Assembly: GCA_947623595.1 (NCBI GenBank)
Contig: CANQHC010000011.1
Coordinates: 1-56,858, forward strand
DNA: 56,858 nucleotides
DNA from: an uncultured Clostridia bacterium
GTDB taxonomy: Bacteria > Bacillota > Clostridia > TANB77 > CAG-508
Reading direction: 5' to 3'
Part shown: one piece after another, positions 21,812 to 30,188 of the stretch
Layout of the letters: each line of letters starts with the position of its first letter
Position numbering within the stretch: the stretch's first letter is position 1
Program-made: the position numbers and the translations under genes
Notes under the pieces: generated by a model
The model's database searches: none
The model's input: the letters and a program-made list of their open reading frames with translations, nothing else
What the model was told of the DNA's origin: nothing

Positions 21812-22687
21812 ATGGAAGTAAATAATATTATTGAACAACTAAAATATTATACAGAAGAATTACCTGATGAAGAATTTGAAAATTCAGATGATTATAAAAT
21901 ATGCCAGTATATAATACAAAAAAGAGAAGACCATTATATTAATGACAAAATTGATATAGGTAGGAATGATTTATGCTATTGTGGAAGTGGAAAAAAATAC
22001 AAAAAATGTTGTATAAATAAAAATAATTCTGAAGAATTAGAAAAACTTAATTTAATAGATAAATTTGTTTGTAAAGCAGAATGGCATTTAAAAAGAAAAG
22101 AAGAAAAAAAAGCATATGAACTATTAAGAATTGCATGGTTTGATGTTCAGGATATATGTAAAGAAAATAATATAAAGAGTATAGAAGAATATGATGAAAA
22201 ATATAAAGGATATGATTGTTTATTAAATTGGATTCAAGATTATGAAGATATATTAGCAATGAGCGATGAAAAAAGTAAGTTATATGAAAGACTTGAATTA
22301 TGGAATACTGTAGAAAGAATATTTGACTTGAATAATGAAGAACAATTGTACTGGAAAGAAAGAGCTATAAGAGAAAAAGCAAACACAGAATTTAGGCTTG
22401 AGAATGAAACAAAAGCAACAGAAATGATAGAAGAATATTTAAAAGAAAAGCCAGATTGGGCATGGGGATATATAGAAATGTCAGACTGGTATGATGAAGA
22501 TAAAAATTCAAAGTATTATAATTTAGAAAAAGCAAAAAAGATTTTATCAAGAGCAGAGCAAATAAAAGATATGGAAGATATTGAAGTCGTTTATGAAAGA
22601 TTAGAAGACATATATGATAAATTAGGTAATAAAGAAAAATCAAAAGAATATGATGAAAAATGGCAGAAATATGTACATAGAAAATAA
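21812..22687 (+). CDS. SEC-C motif protein with helical (TPR-like) repeats
   Basis: This 291-residue protein has a SEC-C zinc motif near residues 54-68 (CYCGSGKKYKKCC), which binds one zinc ion and often mediates contact with nucleic acid or SecB-like partners. The rest is highly charged and helical, with TPR-like features toward the C-terminus (WAWGYIEMSDWY, AKKILSRAEQI, YERLEDIYDKLG). The ribosome binding site AAAAGGAG precedes the ATG. It is cargo of the integrative element. SEC-C proteins are frequent on mobile DNA, but the role here is unknown. Confidence 0.8.
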   Translation: MEVNNIIEQLKYYTEELPDEEFENSDDYKICQYIIQKREDHYINDKIDIGRNDLCYCGSGKKYKKCCINKNNSEELEKLNLIDKFVCKAEWHLKRKEEKKAYELLRIAWFDVQDICKENNIKSIEEYDEKYKGYDCLLNWIQDYEDILAMSDEKSKLYERLELWNTVERIFDLNNEEQLYWKERAIREKANTEFRLENETKATEMIEEYLKEKPDWAWGYIEMSDWYDEDKNSKYYNLEKAKKILSRAEQIKDMEDIEVVYERLEDIYDKLGNKEKSKEYDEKWQKYVHRK

Positions 22688-22720
22688 GGAATAAAAGGTA
22701 AATAAAAATATCTTGAAATT

Positions 22721-22748
22721 GAAGCTTTAATAGCTTCTTTTTTTCTTT
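22721..22748 (+). terminator. Terminator after SEC-C gene
   Basis: GAAGCT-TTAAT-AGCTTC is followed by a seven-T run. Confidence 0.8.
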
Positions 22749-22877
22749 TCATGTACTCATTTTAAACTAAACAATAAAATACATAGTAAAATGCATTACA
22801 GATGTCAGTATGTTATTTGCAATAAAGAATAAAAAATACAAAAATTGGAAATACTTACAATTAGAGGAGTGAGTGTA

Positions 22878-23036
22878 ATGCAAAAGGAAAATTCAAATGA
22901 TATATGTAAAGGAAAATATAAAAAAAAGAATGATTTTAAAATAAATATAATATTTAATGAGAATGGAGAAAATTTAGAACATATTATAGAAAGAGCATTT
23001 AGCAATTATATATTAAGAAATAATAGTACAAATTAG
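22878..23036 (+). CDS. Small protein preceding the recombinase
   Basis: This 52-residue protein starts at the ATG at 22878, which is preceded by GAGGAGTGAGTGTA, a better site than the ATG at 22845. The C-terminal half (FKINIIFNENGENLEHIIERAFSNYIL) resembles the small proteins often found next to large serine recombinases in Firmicutes. These are of unknown function, possibly directionality or accessory factors. It is charged and helical, with no membrane segment. Confidence 0.6.
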   Translation: MQKENSNDICKGKYKKKNDFKINIIFNENGENLEHIIERAFSNYILRNNSTN

Positions 23037-23056
23037 TAAAATCAATATCAAAACAA

Positions 23057-23180
23057 GAGATAATATGATATAATTAAGTCAGCTGTTCGAAGCTTTACTG
23101 AGCTACAGCTAACTTATGTAACCGAATACATATGAGGTTGCATAAATTAATATAAGAGTATCAATATTATCTCATTTTTA
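23057..23180 (+). promoter_or_regulatory. Structured region and -10 element before recombinase gene
   Basis: GAGATAATAT (23057-23066) is complementary to ATATTATCTC (23164-23173). Between them lie AGCTGT/ACAGCT and TTATGT/ACATAT hairpins, and TATAAT at 23069-23074. The segment may be a promoter plus attenuating leader, or part of the DNA site for the recombinase. No known riboswitch class is recognised. Confidence 0.4.
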
Positions 23181-23201
23181 TTTTAGCAAGAAGGAGGAAA
23201 A

Positions 23202-24839
23202 GTGAAGCTTAATATAATGAATAATATTGATTATAAAGTAGGCATATATATTAGACTTTCAAGAGAAGATGAAGAAAAAGAAAAGTACCAAGAAAGTGAA
23301 AGTATTGGAAACCAAAGAACTTTGCTAATGCAATACATTAAAGAGAATAAACTAAATTTTATTGCAGAATATGTTGACGATGGTGTAAGTGGCACAAGTT
23401 TTGATAGACCCGCATTTAATAGAATGATAGCAGATATCGAAAACGGAAAAATTAATATGGTAGTAACTAAAGATTTATCAAGACTCGGAAGAAATTATGT
23501 ACAATCTGGTCTTTATATAGAAGATTATTTCCCAGAACATAATGTGAGGTTTATAGCTATTTTAGACAATATAGATACTGCTTATGATACATCAAATAAT
23601 GATATAGCACCATTTAAGTCAATATTAAATGAAATGTATGCAAAAGATACATCAAAGAAAATAAATAGTATTTTGCAATCAAAAAGAAAACTTGGAGAAT
23701 ATCTAGGAACAGCGCCATATGGTTATAAAAAAGATCCGGAAAATAAATACCATTTAGCCATCGATGAAGAAGCAGCAAATGTTGTAAAACTAATATATGA
23801 AAAATATTTAGCAGGTTTTGGTACAATGCAAATAGCAGATTATTTATCTAAACAGAAAATTCCAATTCCATCAGATTATAATAAAAGAAATAGGGGAGCA
23901 AAATCTTTGACTTATGGACTATGGCAACAATCTACTGTAAGATTCATTCTTTCAAATGAAATTTACACAGGAACAGTTATACAAGGAAAGAGAAAAAAGG
24001 TTAGTTTTAAATCAAAGAAATTTATTAATCTTCCCGAAGAAGATTGGGTAAAAGTAGAAAATATGCATGATGCCATTATAAGTAAAGAAGATTTTGAAAG
24101 AGCTCAAAGACTTATCAAAGCAACTAGAGGTACAAGAGTAGTGCAAAATGATTATTTATTTAAAGGATTACTTAGATGTTATGACTGTGGAGGTTACATT
24201 GGAATAAGAAGTCCAGATAAAAACGGAAATATTTATGGCAGATGCCAAAGATATGGAAGGTTTGGAAAATTTGATGTATGTTCACCACACAATTTCAATT
24301 ATCAAGTTTTTGAAAAACAAATGCTAGAAGTTTTAAGAGAGGTCTGCAAAGTTTATACCAATACAAAGAAACTAGAAGAAATTGCAAAACAATCGAAGTC
24401 AAAGCAGTCTAAAGAAATTGATATAAAAAAGCAGATAGACTCTTTCAAACAAGCAATAGAAAAAGAAACTAGAAAGTTGGAAGTAATGTATGATGATAGA
24501 CTTGCAGGAATTATCACACTAGATGAATATATGAAAAATGCAAATAGAATAAAAGAAACTGTTAAAGGTTATGAACAAAACATCAAAGAGCTTGAGAAAG
24601 AAATATCTTGCGAAAGTGATAAGACGAAAAATGAAAGTAGATTAGACAATTTGATAGAAGAATTTCTTAATATGGAAAAACCAACAAAAGAAATAATTAG
24701 AGAATTTATAGAAAAAATAGAAATTCATAGTGACAAGCAAGTTGATATTTATTTCAACTTTAAGCCACTACAAGAAGTTAATAATAATTTAGAAAAATTT
24801 ATATGTGCTAAAAAGAATTATGAGAAAAAGGTTGTATAA
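23202..24839 (+). CDS. Large serine recombinase (integrase of the element)
   Basis: This 545-residue enzyme starts at GTG after a strong AAGGAGG. The resolvase domain spans about 1-150, with catalytic Ser20 in YIRLSRED and the motif DLSRLGRNYVQSG. The recombinase domain spans about 170-300 (PYGYKKDPEN, GTMQIADYLSKQKIP). A zinc ribbon follows near 325-365 (LRCYDCGGYIG, later C residues), then a coiled coil (about 395-475) typical of serine integrases. It should cut and rejoin the CA dinucleotide of the att core, integrating and, with a helper, excising the element. All domains are complete, so the enzyme is probably active. Confidence 0.93.
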   Translation: MKLNIMNNIDYKVGIYIRLSREDEEKEKYQESESIGNQRTLLMQYIKENKLNFIAEYVDDGVSGTSFDRPAFNRMIADIENGKINMVVTKDLSRLGRNYVQSGLYIEDYFPEHNVRFIAILDNIDTAYDTSNNDIAPFKSILNEMYAKDTSKKINSILQSKRKLGEYLGTAPYGYKKDPENKYHLAIDEEAANVVKLIYEKYLAGFGTMQIADYLSKQKIPIPSDYNKRNRGAKSLTYGLWQQSTVRFILSNEIYTGTVIQGKRKKVSFKSKKFINLPEEDWVKVENMHDAIISKEDFERAQRLIKATRGTRVVQNDYLFKGLLRCYDCGGYIGIRSPDKNGNIYGRCQRYGRFGKFDVCSPHNFNYQVFEKQMLEVLREVCKVYTNTKKLEEIAKQSKSKQSKEIDIKKQIDSFKQAIEKETRKLEVMYDDRLAGIITLDEYMKNANRIKETVKGYEQNIKELEKEISCESDKTKNESRLDNLIEEFLNMEKPTKEIIREFIEKIEIHSDKQVDIYFNFKPLQEVNNNLEKFICAKKNYEKKVV

Positions 24840-24874
24840 AATCACATAGCATAAGAGAATATAGTATAATAATA

Positions 24875-24903
24875 TTGACAAATGTAATACAACGTAGTAC
24901 AAT
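24875..24903 (+). promoter_or_regulatory. Promoter and putative operator of the toxin-antitoxin pair
   Basis: TTGACA, a 17-bp spacer and TACAAT. The spacer and -10 contain GTAATAC-AAC-GTAGTAC, a repeated GTANTAC that may be the antitoxin autorepression site. Confidence 0.65.
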
Positions 24904-24925
24904 AAAATAAAAGGAGTTGATATTT

Positions 24926-25144
24926 ATGACTATTTCAGTTAGATTAAATGATAAAGATGCAGAATTAATTAAAGAATATGCAGATATGAATAATATTTCC
25001 TTATCTGATTTAATAAGAAATGCAGTATTAGAAAAAATTGAAGATGAATATGATTTAGAATGTTATTATAAAGCACTAGAAGAATATAAGAAAAACCCTA
25101 AAACTTATACAATGGATGAGGTAAAAAAGGAGTTGGGGTTATAA
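24926..25144 (+). CDS. RelB/DinJ-type antitoxin (ribbon-helix-helix)
   Basis: This 72-residue protein starts at the ATG 9 nt after AAGGAG; an upstream TTG at 24917 is too close to that site. The N-terminus (TISVRLNDKDAELIKEYADM, SLSDLIRNAVLEKI) has the ribbon-helix-helix pattern for operator binding. The C-terminal tail (YTMDEVKKELGL) matches the toxin-neutralising tail common in RelB-like antitoxins. It is directly followed by the toxin gene. Confidence 0.85.
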   Translation: MTISVRLNDKDAELIKEYADMNNISLSDLIRNAVLEKIEDEYDLECYYKALEEYKKNPKTYTMDEVKKELGL

Positions 25145-25411
25145 GTGAAATATAGTGTGGTATTTTCTGAAAATGCAAAGAAACAATTAAAAAAATTAGA
25201 CAGACATATATACTCCCTAATAATAGGATGGCTAGAAAAGAATATTCAGGGAACGGAAAATCCTAGAATACATGGCAAAGGATTAACTTCGAATAGGTCT
25301 GGTCAGTGGAGATATCGTATAGGCGATTATAGATTAATATGTGAAATTAAAGATGAAGAAATTGTGATTTTAGTGTTAGAAATAGGACATAGAAGAGAAG
25401 TATATAAATAA
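25145..25411 (+). CDS. RelE/ParE-superfamily toxin
   Basis: This 88-residue protein begins with GTG directly after the antitoxin stop codon, with AAGGAG inside the antitoxin gene. It has the compact RelE fold signature: KQLKKLDRHI near the N-terminus, then GQWRYRIGDYRLICEI with the conserved Arg and Tyr residues, and a terminal LEIGHRREVYK. RelE enzymes cut mRNA on the ribosome. The gene ends 18 bp before the right attachment core, so the pair guards that end of the element. Confidence 0.88.
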   Translation: MKYSVVFSENAKKQLKKLDRHIYSLIIGWLEKNIQGTENPRIHGKGLTSNRSGQWRYRIGDYRLICEIKDEEIVILVLEIGHRREVYK

Positions 25412-25429
25412 ATAAAATGTCCACAACCG

Positions 25430-25441
25430 CAATACACACAT
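25430..25441 (+). repeat. Right attachment-site core
   Basis: This is the second copy of CAATACACACAT. Its inner flank AACCG joined to the left inner flank would form a circular attP with 12 of 15 positions palindromic, centred on CA at 25439-25440. The outer flank continues the GH94 gene. Confidence 0.75.
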
Positions 25442-25921
25442 TCCGCCATTTGGGCAATTATAGCAGGGGCATTGTTAGGTTTTGGAAACAAAGCAGGAGA
25501 ATATTATCGAATGATAAATCCAATTGAGCATAGTAGAACGAAGGAATCTGCAAATAAATATAAAGTAGAGCCATATGTGGTACCTGCTGATATTTATGGA
25601 AAGAAAAATTTAGCAGGTAGAGGAGGATGGACTTGGTATACAGGTTCAGGCAGTTGGATGTATGAAGCGGGAATAAAATATTTATTAGGAATATATATAG
25701 AAAAGAAAAAATTAAAAATAAATCCATGTATACCAAATGATTGGAAAGAATATACCGTAAAATATAAATATGGAGATAGTATTTATCACATTCACGTAAG
25801 AAACCCAAATAGCAAATGCAATGGAATAACGTCTTTCAAATTAAATGGACAAGAAATAAAAGAAAAGCAAATAATATTGACACCTACTGGAGGAATTTAT
25901 AATATAGAAATTGAAATGTAA
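25442..25921 (+). pseudogene. Detached 3' end of the cyclic beta-glucan synthase (GH94 C-terminus)
   Basis: The frame continues exactly from the left half: QYTH-SAIWAIIAGALLGFGNKAGEYYRMINP, then AGRGGWTWYTGSGSWMYEAG, a hallmark GH94 C-terminal block. About 159 residues remain before the stop. It has no start codon with a ribosome binding site in its present place (the first ATG-like codons lie in the conserved core). It is therefore probably silent until the element excises. The sequence itself is undamaged, which favours recent insertion or regular excision. Confidence 0.85.
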
Positions 25922-25924
25922 CTA

Positions 25925-25953
25925 TTGACAATTTTCGACAAGAATGGTAATTT
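25925..25953 (+). promoter_or_regulatory. Promoter for the DUF4870-like gene
   Basis: TTGACA, a 17-bp spacer and TAATTT lie 32 bp before the ATG at 25986. Confidence 0.5.
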
Positions 25954-25985
25954 TAATTTATAAAGTTATAAAGGGGGTGTAAAAT

Positions 25986-26309
25986 ATGAGTGAGAAAGCA
26001 AAATGCGTTATAGCTTATATTTTTGGTTGGATAGGAGGTCTTATAGTATTATTTGCTGTAAAAGACAGTGAAAGAAATACTAGATTCCATGCAGCACAAG
26101 CTATTGTAATAAGCGTAGCATATTTTATTATTTCTATTGCTTATAGTTTAATACCAATTACTATTCCATTTTTTGGCACAGCATTATGGGTTGTAGAGAT
26201 AGTCCTAATTGTTATGGGAATTGTTAAAGCAAACCAAGGTGGTGAACCTGAGCTACCTGTAATAGGAAGCTTAACAAAGTCTATTTTTGGAAAGGTAATT
26301 GATAAATAA
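25986..26309 (+). CDS. Small membrane protein of the DUF4870/Tic20-like type
   Basis: This 107-residue protein has three hydrophobic segments: about residues 8-24, 39-60 and 62-82. The FHAAQAIVIS motif, with conserved His and Gln at the start of the second helix, is typical of DUF4870-like proteins. The ribosome binding site AAGGGGG precedes the ATG. It is monocistronic between its own promoter and terminator. Molecular function is not known. Confidence 0.8.
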   Translation: MSEKAKCVIAYIFGWIGGLIVLFAVKDSERNTRFHAAQAIVISVAYFIISIAYSLIPITIPFFGTALWVVEIVLIVMGIVKANQGGEPELPVIGSLTKSIFGKVIDK

Positions 26310-26334
26310 TAAAATATATAACCAAAAACAAAAG

Positions 26335-26384
26335 AAGATGTTCTAAGAATTGCGTTTAATTATAATGCTTTAGAACATCTTATT
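26335..26384 (+). terminator. Terminator-like hairpin
   Basis: AAGATGTTCTAA pairs perfectly with TTAGAACATCTT across a 23-nt loop. The T run is weak. Confidence 0.65.
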
Positions 26385-26487
26385 ATATATAAATTATTAA
26401 AGATTTGTTGAAAAGATAATGTTAGGTCATTTACTTTAATAGCACTAAAAAATATATCATAAAATAAGAAAGGGTGCAAGTATAAAT

Positions 26488-27552
26488 ATGGATGAAAAAG
26501 ATAAAGAATTTAGAGAAAAATATGGATTAGATTCAGAGGTAGAAAAAGATTCAAAAATTATTGATTTTCAAATTGCAGCCATTGAGCATAAAAGTAAACA
26601 TGAAATTGGTGGTGTTCCATACGAAAGGTATGCAACACCTGAAGAAGCAGGTATAAAAATGGCACAAGAATTAGTTAAGCAAAGGAGAGAAGAAAGGGAG
26701 GCTAGAAGAGCGGAAGAAGAGCAAAAACTTTCAAATAAAATATTTAGAAAGATTGAAAAAAAATTATATGCATTAAAAGGTTCAGCAAAAAAAATTAAAG
26801 AGAATCTTGACAATAAAAAAGGAAAAAAGATGTCAACTAGAGCAATAGCAATTGTGCTATCAGCTACAGCTCTTCTAAGTACGGCAGGTATAATATCTCA
26901 AGCAGGAAAAGCACAAGACAAATCTTTAGATGAGCTAATAGAAGAAGGAGCTAACATTAATAAACTAGGGTTAAGCCAAGAAAGTATAGATCAAGTTATA
27001 GAATTAGACAGTTTTTTTGAAACTGCAGACAATAAAGTAGTAGAAAGGGAAGACCTTCTACAAAAAGCGTATGATTTATATGACTTGAATTTGAATGCTA
27101 TAAAAGAGAAAATAGGATATACATTAGGCTATCCAGCAGAAAAAGTGATAGTTCAATATGGATTTGATAATGCCGATGGAAGACAAACTTCTTCAGTTAG
27201 AGTATATGAAAATCCAGACCAAAGAGATACTGAAAAACCAATTATTGCTTATTCAGATATTGGAGCTAAAATACTTCCAATACCAGATGCTCAAACACTT
27301 CCAAAAGATATATGTGATGCTATTTGGAATTTAAACACTATTAATGAAATAGTACAAAATATTCAAGAAAGAAAAATTACAGATGTAAATGCATTCAAAC
27401 AATTAAAAAAATCTCTTAATGTTTTGCAAAAATTTGCTTCAAAAGAACTAATAAAGGGAAAAGATAATTCACTTGCATTATTATCTTATGAAGATGCTGA
27501 AAAAAGGCAAGAAGAAATTGCGAAAAAAGCTGATGACAGAGAAGGAAGATAA
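26488..27552 (+). CDS. Membrane-anchored protein of unknown function
   Basis: This 354-residue protein has a charged, helical N-terminal cytoplasmic region (about 1-112, many Lys/Glu/Arg), a single membrane helix (about 115-133, AIAIVLSATALLSTAGII) and a C-terminal domain of about 220 residues outside the membrane (YDLYDLNLNAIKEKIGYTLG, PIIAYSDIGAKILPIP). The ribosome binding site is GAAAGGGTG. I do not recognise the family. A strong terminator follows, so it is transcribed alone. Confidence 0.75.
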   Translation: MDEKDKEFREKYGLDSEVEKDSKIIDFQIAAIEHKSKHEIGGVPYERYATPEEAGIKMAQELVKQRREEREARRAEEEQKLSNKIFRKIEKKLYALKGSAKKIKENLDNKKGKKMSTRAIAIVLSATALLSTAGIISQAGKAQDKSLDELIEEGANINKLGLSQESIDQVIELDSFFETADNKVVEREDLLQKAYDLYDLNLNAIKEKIGYTLGYPAEKVIVQYGFDNADGRQTSSVRVYENPDQRDTEKPIIAYSDIGAKILPIPDAQTLPKDICDAIWNLNTINEIVQNIQERKITDVNAFKQLKKSLNVLQKFASKELIKGKDNSLALLSYEDAEKRQEEIAKKADDREGR

Positions 27553-27556
27553 AATT

Positions 27557-27633
27557 AAAAAAAGTGGTGTAATAATTTATTTGTGAAAATTGCATAAGTG
27601 TTGGCAAAATAAATTATTATGCCACTTTTTTTA
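27557..27633 (+). terminator. Long-stem terminator
   Basis: AAAAAAGTGG...AATAATTTA pairs with TAAATTATT...CCACTTTTTT, with an unpaired 30-nt loop and terminal T run. Confidence 0.75.
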
Positions 27634-27642
27634 TTGCGTAGG

Positions 27643-27731
27643 AAAAATCGCTAGATTTTTCTGGAGCAACAAGGTTAAGTTACCTTGGGCTGTGCATATT
27701 TGCGAAGCAAAATGCACATATGGCGAAGCCA
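27643..27731 (+). repeat. Cluster of four consecutive hairpins
   Basis: Hairpins in order: AAAAATC/GATTTTT, AAGGT/ACCTT, TGTGCAT..TTGC-GAA-GCAA..ATGCACA, and TGGC-GAA-GCCA. The composition (GCGAAGC) is richer in G+C than its surroundings. It resembles an extragenic palindromic repeat or a remnant of a mobile element. No gene is seen in 27553-27890. Confidence 0.5.
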
Positions 27732-27773
27732 CTTTTCTTATAACAAAAAGATTACAAAATTGTTAAAAAAAAC

Positions 27774-27802
27774 TTGTACAAAAAACTGGAATATGATATA
27801 TT
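27774..27802 (+). promoter_or_regulatory. Promoter of the two-component system
   Basis: TTGTAC, a 17-bp spacer and TATATT lie about 90 bp before the response-regulator start. Confidence 0.6.
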
Positions 27803-27890
27803 TATACTGAAATAAAAGAAAAATGGCTTTGAAAATTATATGTAATATTTATATAACATCATGAAATGTTCTATACAATAAAAAGAATAA

Positions 27891-28694
27891 ATGTCTAAAA
27901 GAAAGGCGGGACTTTTTGTGGAAGAAAAAAAAGAAAATCCAAACGAGGAAAATAATCAAGAAGAAAAAAACAATATTGAATACAGAAGAACAATTCTTGT
28001 GGTGGACGATGAAAAAAGAATTGTAGACATTTTAGTTTATAACTTACAAAAAGAAGGTTACCTAACATTAGAAGCATCTGACGGAGAAGAAGCTATTAGG
28101 CTAGCAACAGAAAGAAGACCTGATTTAATTTTATTAGACATCATGATTCCTAAAATAGATGGTTTAACTGTATGCAAAAGGTTAAGGCATACATTAAATG
28201 TACCAATTCTAATTTTATCTGCTAAAGATGAAGAAATAGATAAAATTCTTGGATTAGAATTAGGCGCAGATGATTATATTACAAAACCATTTAGTGTAAG
28301 AGAATTAATGGCTAGAGTTAAAGCAAATTTAAGAAAATCAGAAATGTCAGGGCAGGATTTTGACATTACAGAAGAACCTAGAAAAGTTCGTAATCGTATG
28401 CAAATAGGAGAACTTATAATTGATCTAGATAAATTTGAAGTTAGAGTTAGAGGAGTAGTAATAGACTTAACCTTAAGAGAGTTTGAAGTACTAAAATATT
28501 TAGCAAATCAGCCAGGTCAAGTAGTAACTAGAGAGATTCTATTAGAAAAAGTATGGGGCTATGAATATTATGGAGATATTAGAACAGTAGATGTTACTGT
28601 TAGAAGAATCAGAGAAAAAATTGAAAAAGATACTTCTAATCCAAAAATTTTAATTACAAAAAGAGGAGTTGGATATTACTTAGCAACCAACTAA
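27891..28694 (+). CDS. OmpR/PhoB-family response regulator (WalR/PhoP-like)
   Basis: The receiver domain spans about residues 34-148, with acidic pocket DDE at 39-41, phospho-acceptor Asp83 in LLDIMIPKIDG, and the Lys of ITKPFSVREL. The C-terminal winged-helix DNA-binding domain spans about 168-265 (LTLREFEVLKYLANQPGQVV, RTVDVTVRRIREKIE). An acidic 30-residue N-terminal extension precedes the receiver and is unusual. A GTG at 27918 with upstream AAGGCGGG is an alternative start that would shorten it. The sensor kinase follows 33 bp later, so the pair acts together. Confidence 0.93.
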   Translation: MSKRKAGLFVEEKKENPNEENNQEEKNNIEYRRTILVVDDEKRIVDILVYNLQKEGYLTLEASDGEEAIRLATERRPDLILLDIMIPKIDGLTVCKRLRHTLNVPILILSAKDEEIDKILGLELGADDYITKPFSVRELMARVKANLRKSEMSGQDFDITEEPRKVRNRMQIGELIIDLDKFEVRVRGVVIDLTLREFEVLKYLANQPGQVVTREILLEKVWGYEYYGDIRTVDVTVRRIREKIEKDTSNPKILITKRGVGYYLATN

Positions 28695-28727
28695 TAGGTT
28701 TGAAAAATGATATAAGAGGATTGAAAA

Positions 28728-30167
28728 ATGATAAAATCTATACAAACGAAAATTATATTAATCTTTTTCATGTCATGTATTGTTATAATTACTGCACTTT
28801 CATTTTTTCATATTAGTATGTTAGAAAAAATAAAAGAGCCACTTGCAGATATCAGTAGTCAACAAGAAGTATACAGCGCAGTCACTATGCAAATAGAACA
28901 AACAAAAATTGTTACTGTTATTGCAGTTGGCGTTTTTGCTGTCATTACATTGCTAATAGGTTATTATGTATCTAAAACTGTAATAAAACCAATTGATGGG
29001 CTAATTAAAAGTGCAGAAAAAATTGCTAAAGGTGAAGAAATTGAAATTAGTAAAATAGATGGAAAAAGAACACAGGTCGACGAATTAGTTAATGCTTTTA
29101 GCTTAATGACAAATGAATTAAAACAAAATTTGAATGAAATGGGAAAGCAAAAAAAGCAAATAGAAACTATTTTATTACATATGACAGATGGAATTATTGC
29201 ATTTGATATGGAAGGAAAGATTATTCATATAAATCCTGCAGCTACACAGCTATTAAAATTAACTACGCAGGATCAGCAATTTGATGAAATATTTAAAAAA
29301 TTGCATGCAGACATAAACTTAGAAAAAATAGTGTATTTAGAAAATTGGACATCTTCTGAACAAAGAATAAATATTGGAGAAAAATATGTTAATCTTCTTT
29401 TTGCACCTTTTCAAGATGAAAATGGCAAGCCAGCAGGTGTTATTGTTGTAATACAAGATATTACAGAGCATGTAAAACTTGATAATATGCGTAAAGAATT
29501 TGTTGCTGACGTTTCTCATGAACTTAAAACTCCAATTACTTCAATTATGGGGTATGCAGATACTCTACTAGAAAGTGAATATGACAAAGAAATGCAAACC
29601 AAATTCTTGGAAGTAATAAGTTCAGAAGCTAGAAGAATGGCTAAATTAGTTACAGACTTATTAACTCTTTCTAGATATGACAACAAAAAAATTATAAAAG
29701 AAGAATCAGAATTCGATCTAGGGGAATTAACTAAAAAATGTATAGAAAGACTAAGATTTGAAGTAGAGAAAAAAGAGCATCATATTGAATGTTTTGTTAC
29801 AGCAAATGTACCACCAATTCATGCTGACAAATATGGAATTGAAAGAGTAATTTTAAATATTATTTCAAATGCCATAAAATATACTCCAGAAAAGGGTACA
29901 ATAAAAGTATATGTTGGCTTTGTATATAATGATGCATATATAAAAGTAATAGATAGTGGAATTGGAATTCCTGAAAAAGATTTAGGAAGAATCTTCGAAA
30001 GATTTTATAGAGTTGATAAAGCAAGAACTAGAGAAATGGGTGGAACTGGTTTAGGTTTACCAATTGCAAAAGAAATTATTACTCAAAACAATGGAAGTAT
30101 AGATATAAAAAGTGAGCCAGGAAAGGGTACAGAAGTAGTCATCAGAATTCCAGTAAACAAAAAATAA
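28728..30167 (+). CDS. Sensor histidine kinase (WalK/PhoR-like)
   Basis: This 479-residue protein has membrane helices at about 7-27 and 63-85 with a short extracellular loop. A HAMP domain (about 85-140) and a PAS domain (about 147-240) follow. The HisKA domain has phospho-acceptor His264 in DVSHELKTPITSI. The HATPase domain shows N, G1 and G2 boxes (NIISNAIKYTP, DSGIGIPEKDL, GGTGLGLPIAKEI). It phosphorylates the neighbouring response regulator. The very small loop suggests that it senses the envelope or an intracellular signal through PAS. Confidence 0.94.
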   Translation: MIKSIQTKIILIFFMSCIVIITALSFFHISMLEKIKEPLADISSQQEVYSAVTMQIEQTKIVTVIAVGVFAVITLLIGYYVSKTVIKPIDGLIKSAEKIAKGEEIEISKIDGKRTQVDELVNAFSLMTNELKQNLNEMGKQKKQIETILLHMTDGIIAFDMEGKIIHINPAATQLLKLTTQDQQFDEIFKKLHADINLEKIVYLENWTSSEQRINIGEKYVNLLFAPFQDENGKPAGVIVVIQDITEHVKLDNMRKEFVADVSHELKTPITSIMGYADTLLESEYDKEMQTKFLEVISSEARRMAKLVTDLLTLSRYDNKKIIKEESEFDLGELTKKCIERLRFEVEKKEHHIECFVTANVPPIHADKYGIERVILNIISNAIKYTPEKGTIKVYVGFVYNDAYIKVIDSGIGIPEKDLGRIFERFYRVDKARTREMGGTGLGLPIAKEIITQNNGSIDIKSEPGKGTEVVIRIPVNKK

Positions 30168-30188
30168 CACAGAAGAAGGGATATCAAA

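Larger units (their letters stand above)
21063..25441 (+). mobile_element. Serine-integrase integrative element inserted in the glucan synthase gene
   Basis: A 12-bp core (CAATACACACAT) occurs at both ends, and about 4.37 kb would be lost on excision. Joining the ends restores a continuous GH94 frame (GGQYTH-SAIWAIIAG), so the boundaries are exact. Contents in order: structured leader and Fic remnant, SEC-C protein, small protein, large serine recombinase and a RelB/RelE-type toxin-antitoxin pair. I see no replication or conjugation genes. It is therefore a small integrative element or a shrunken larger one, stabilised by its toxin-antitoxin module. Confidence 0.85.

Noticed and set aside
23057..23180. 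Known riboswitch or group I/II intron before the recombinase
   Set aside because: No recognised core motif; the outer stem would start upstream of the predicted transcription start.
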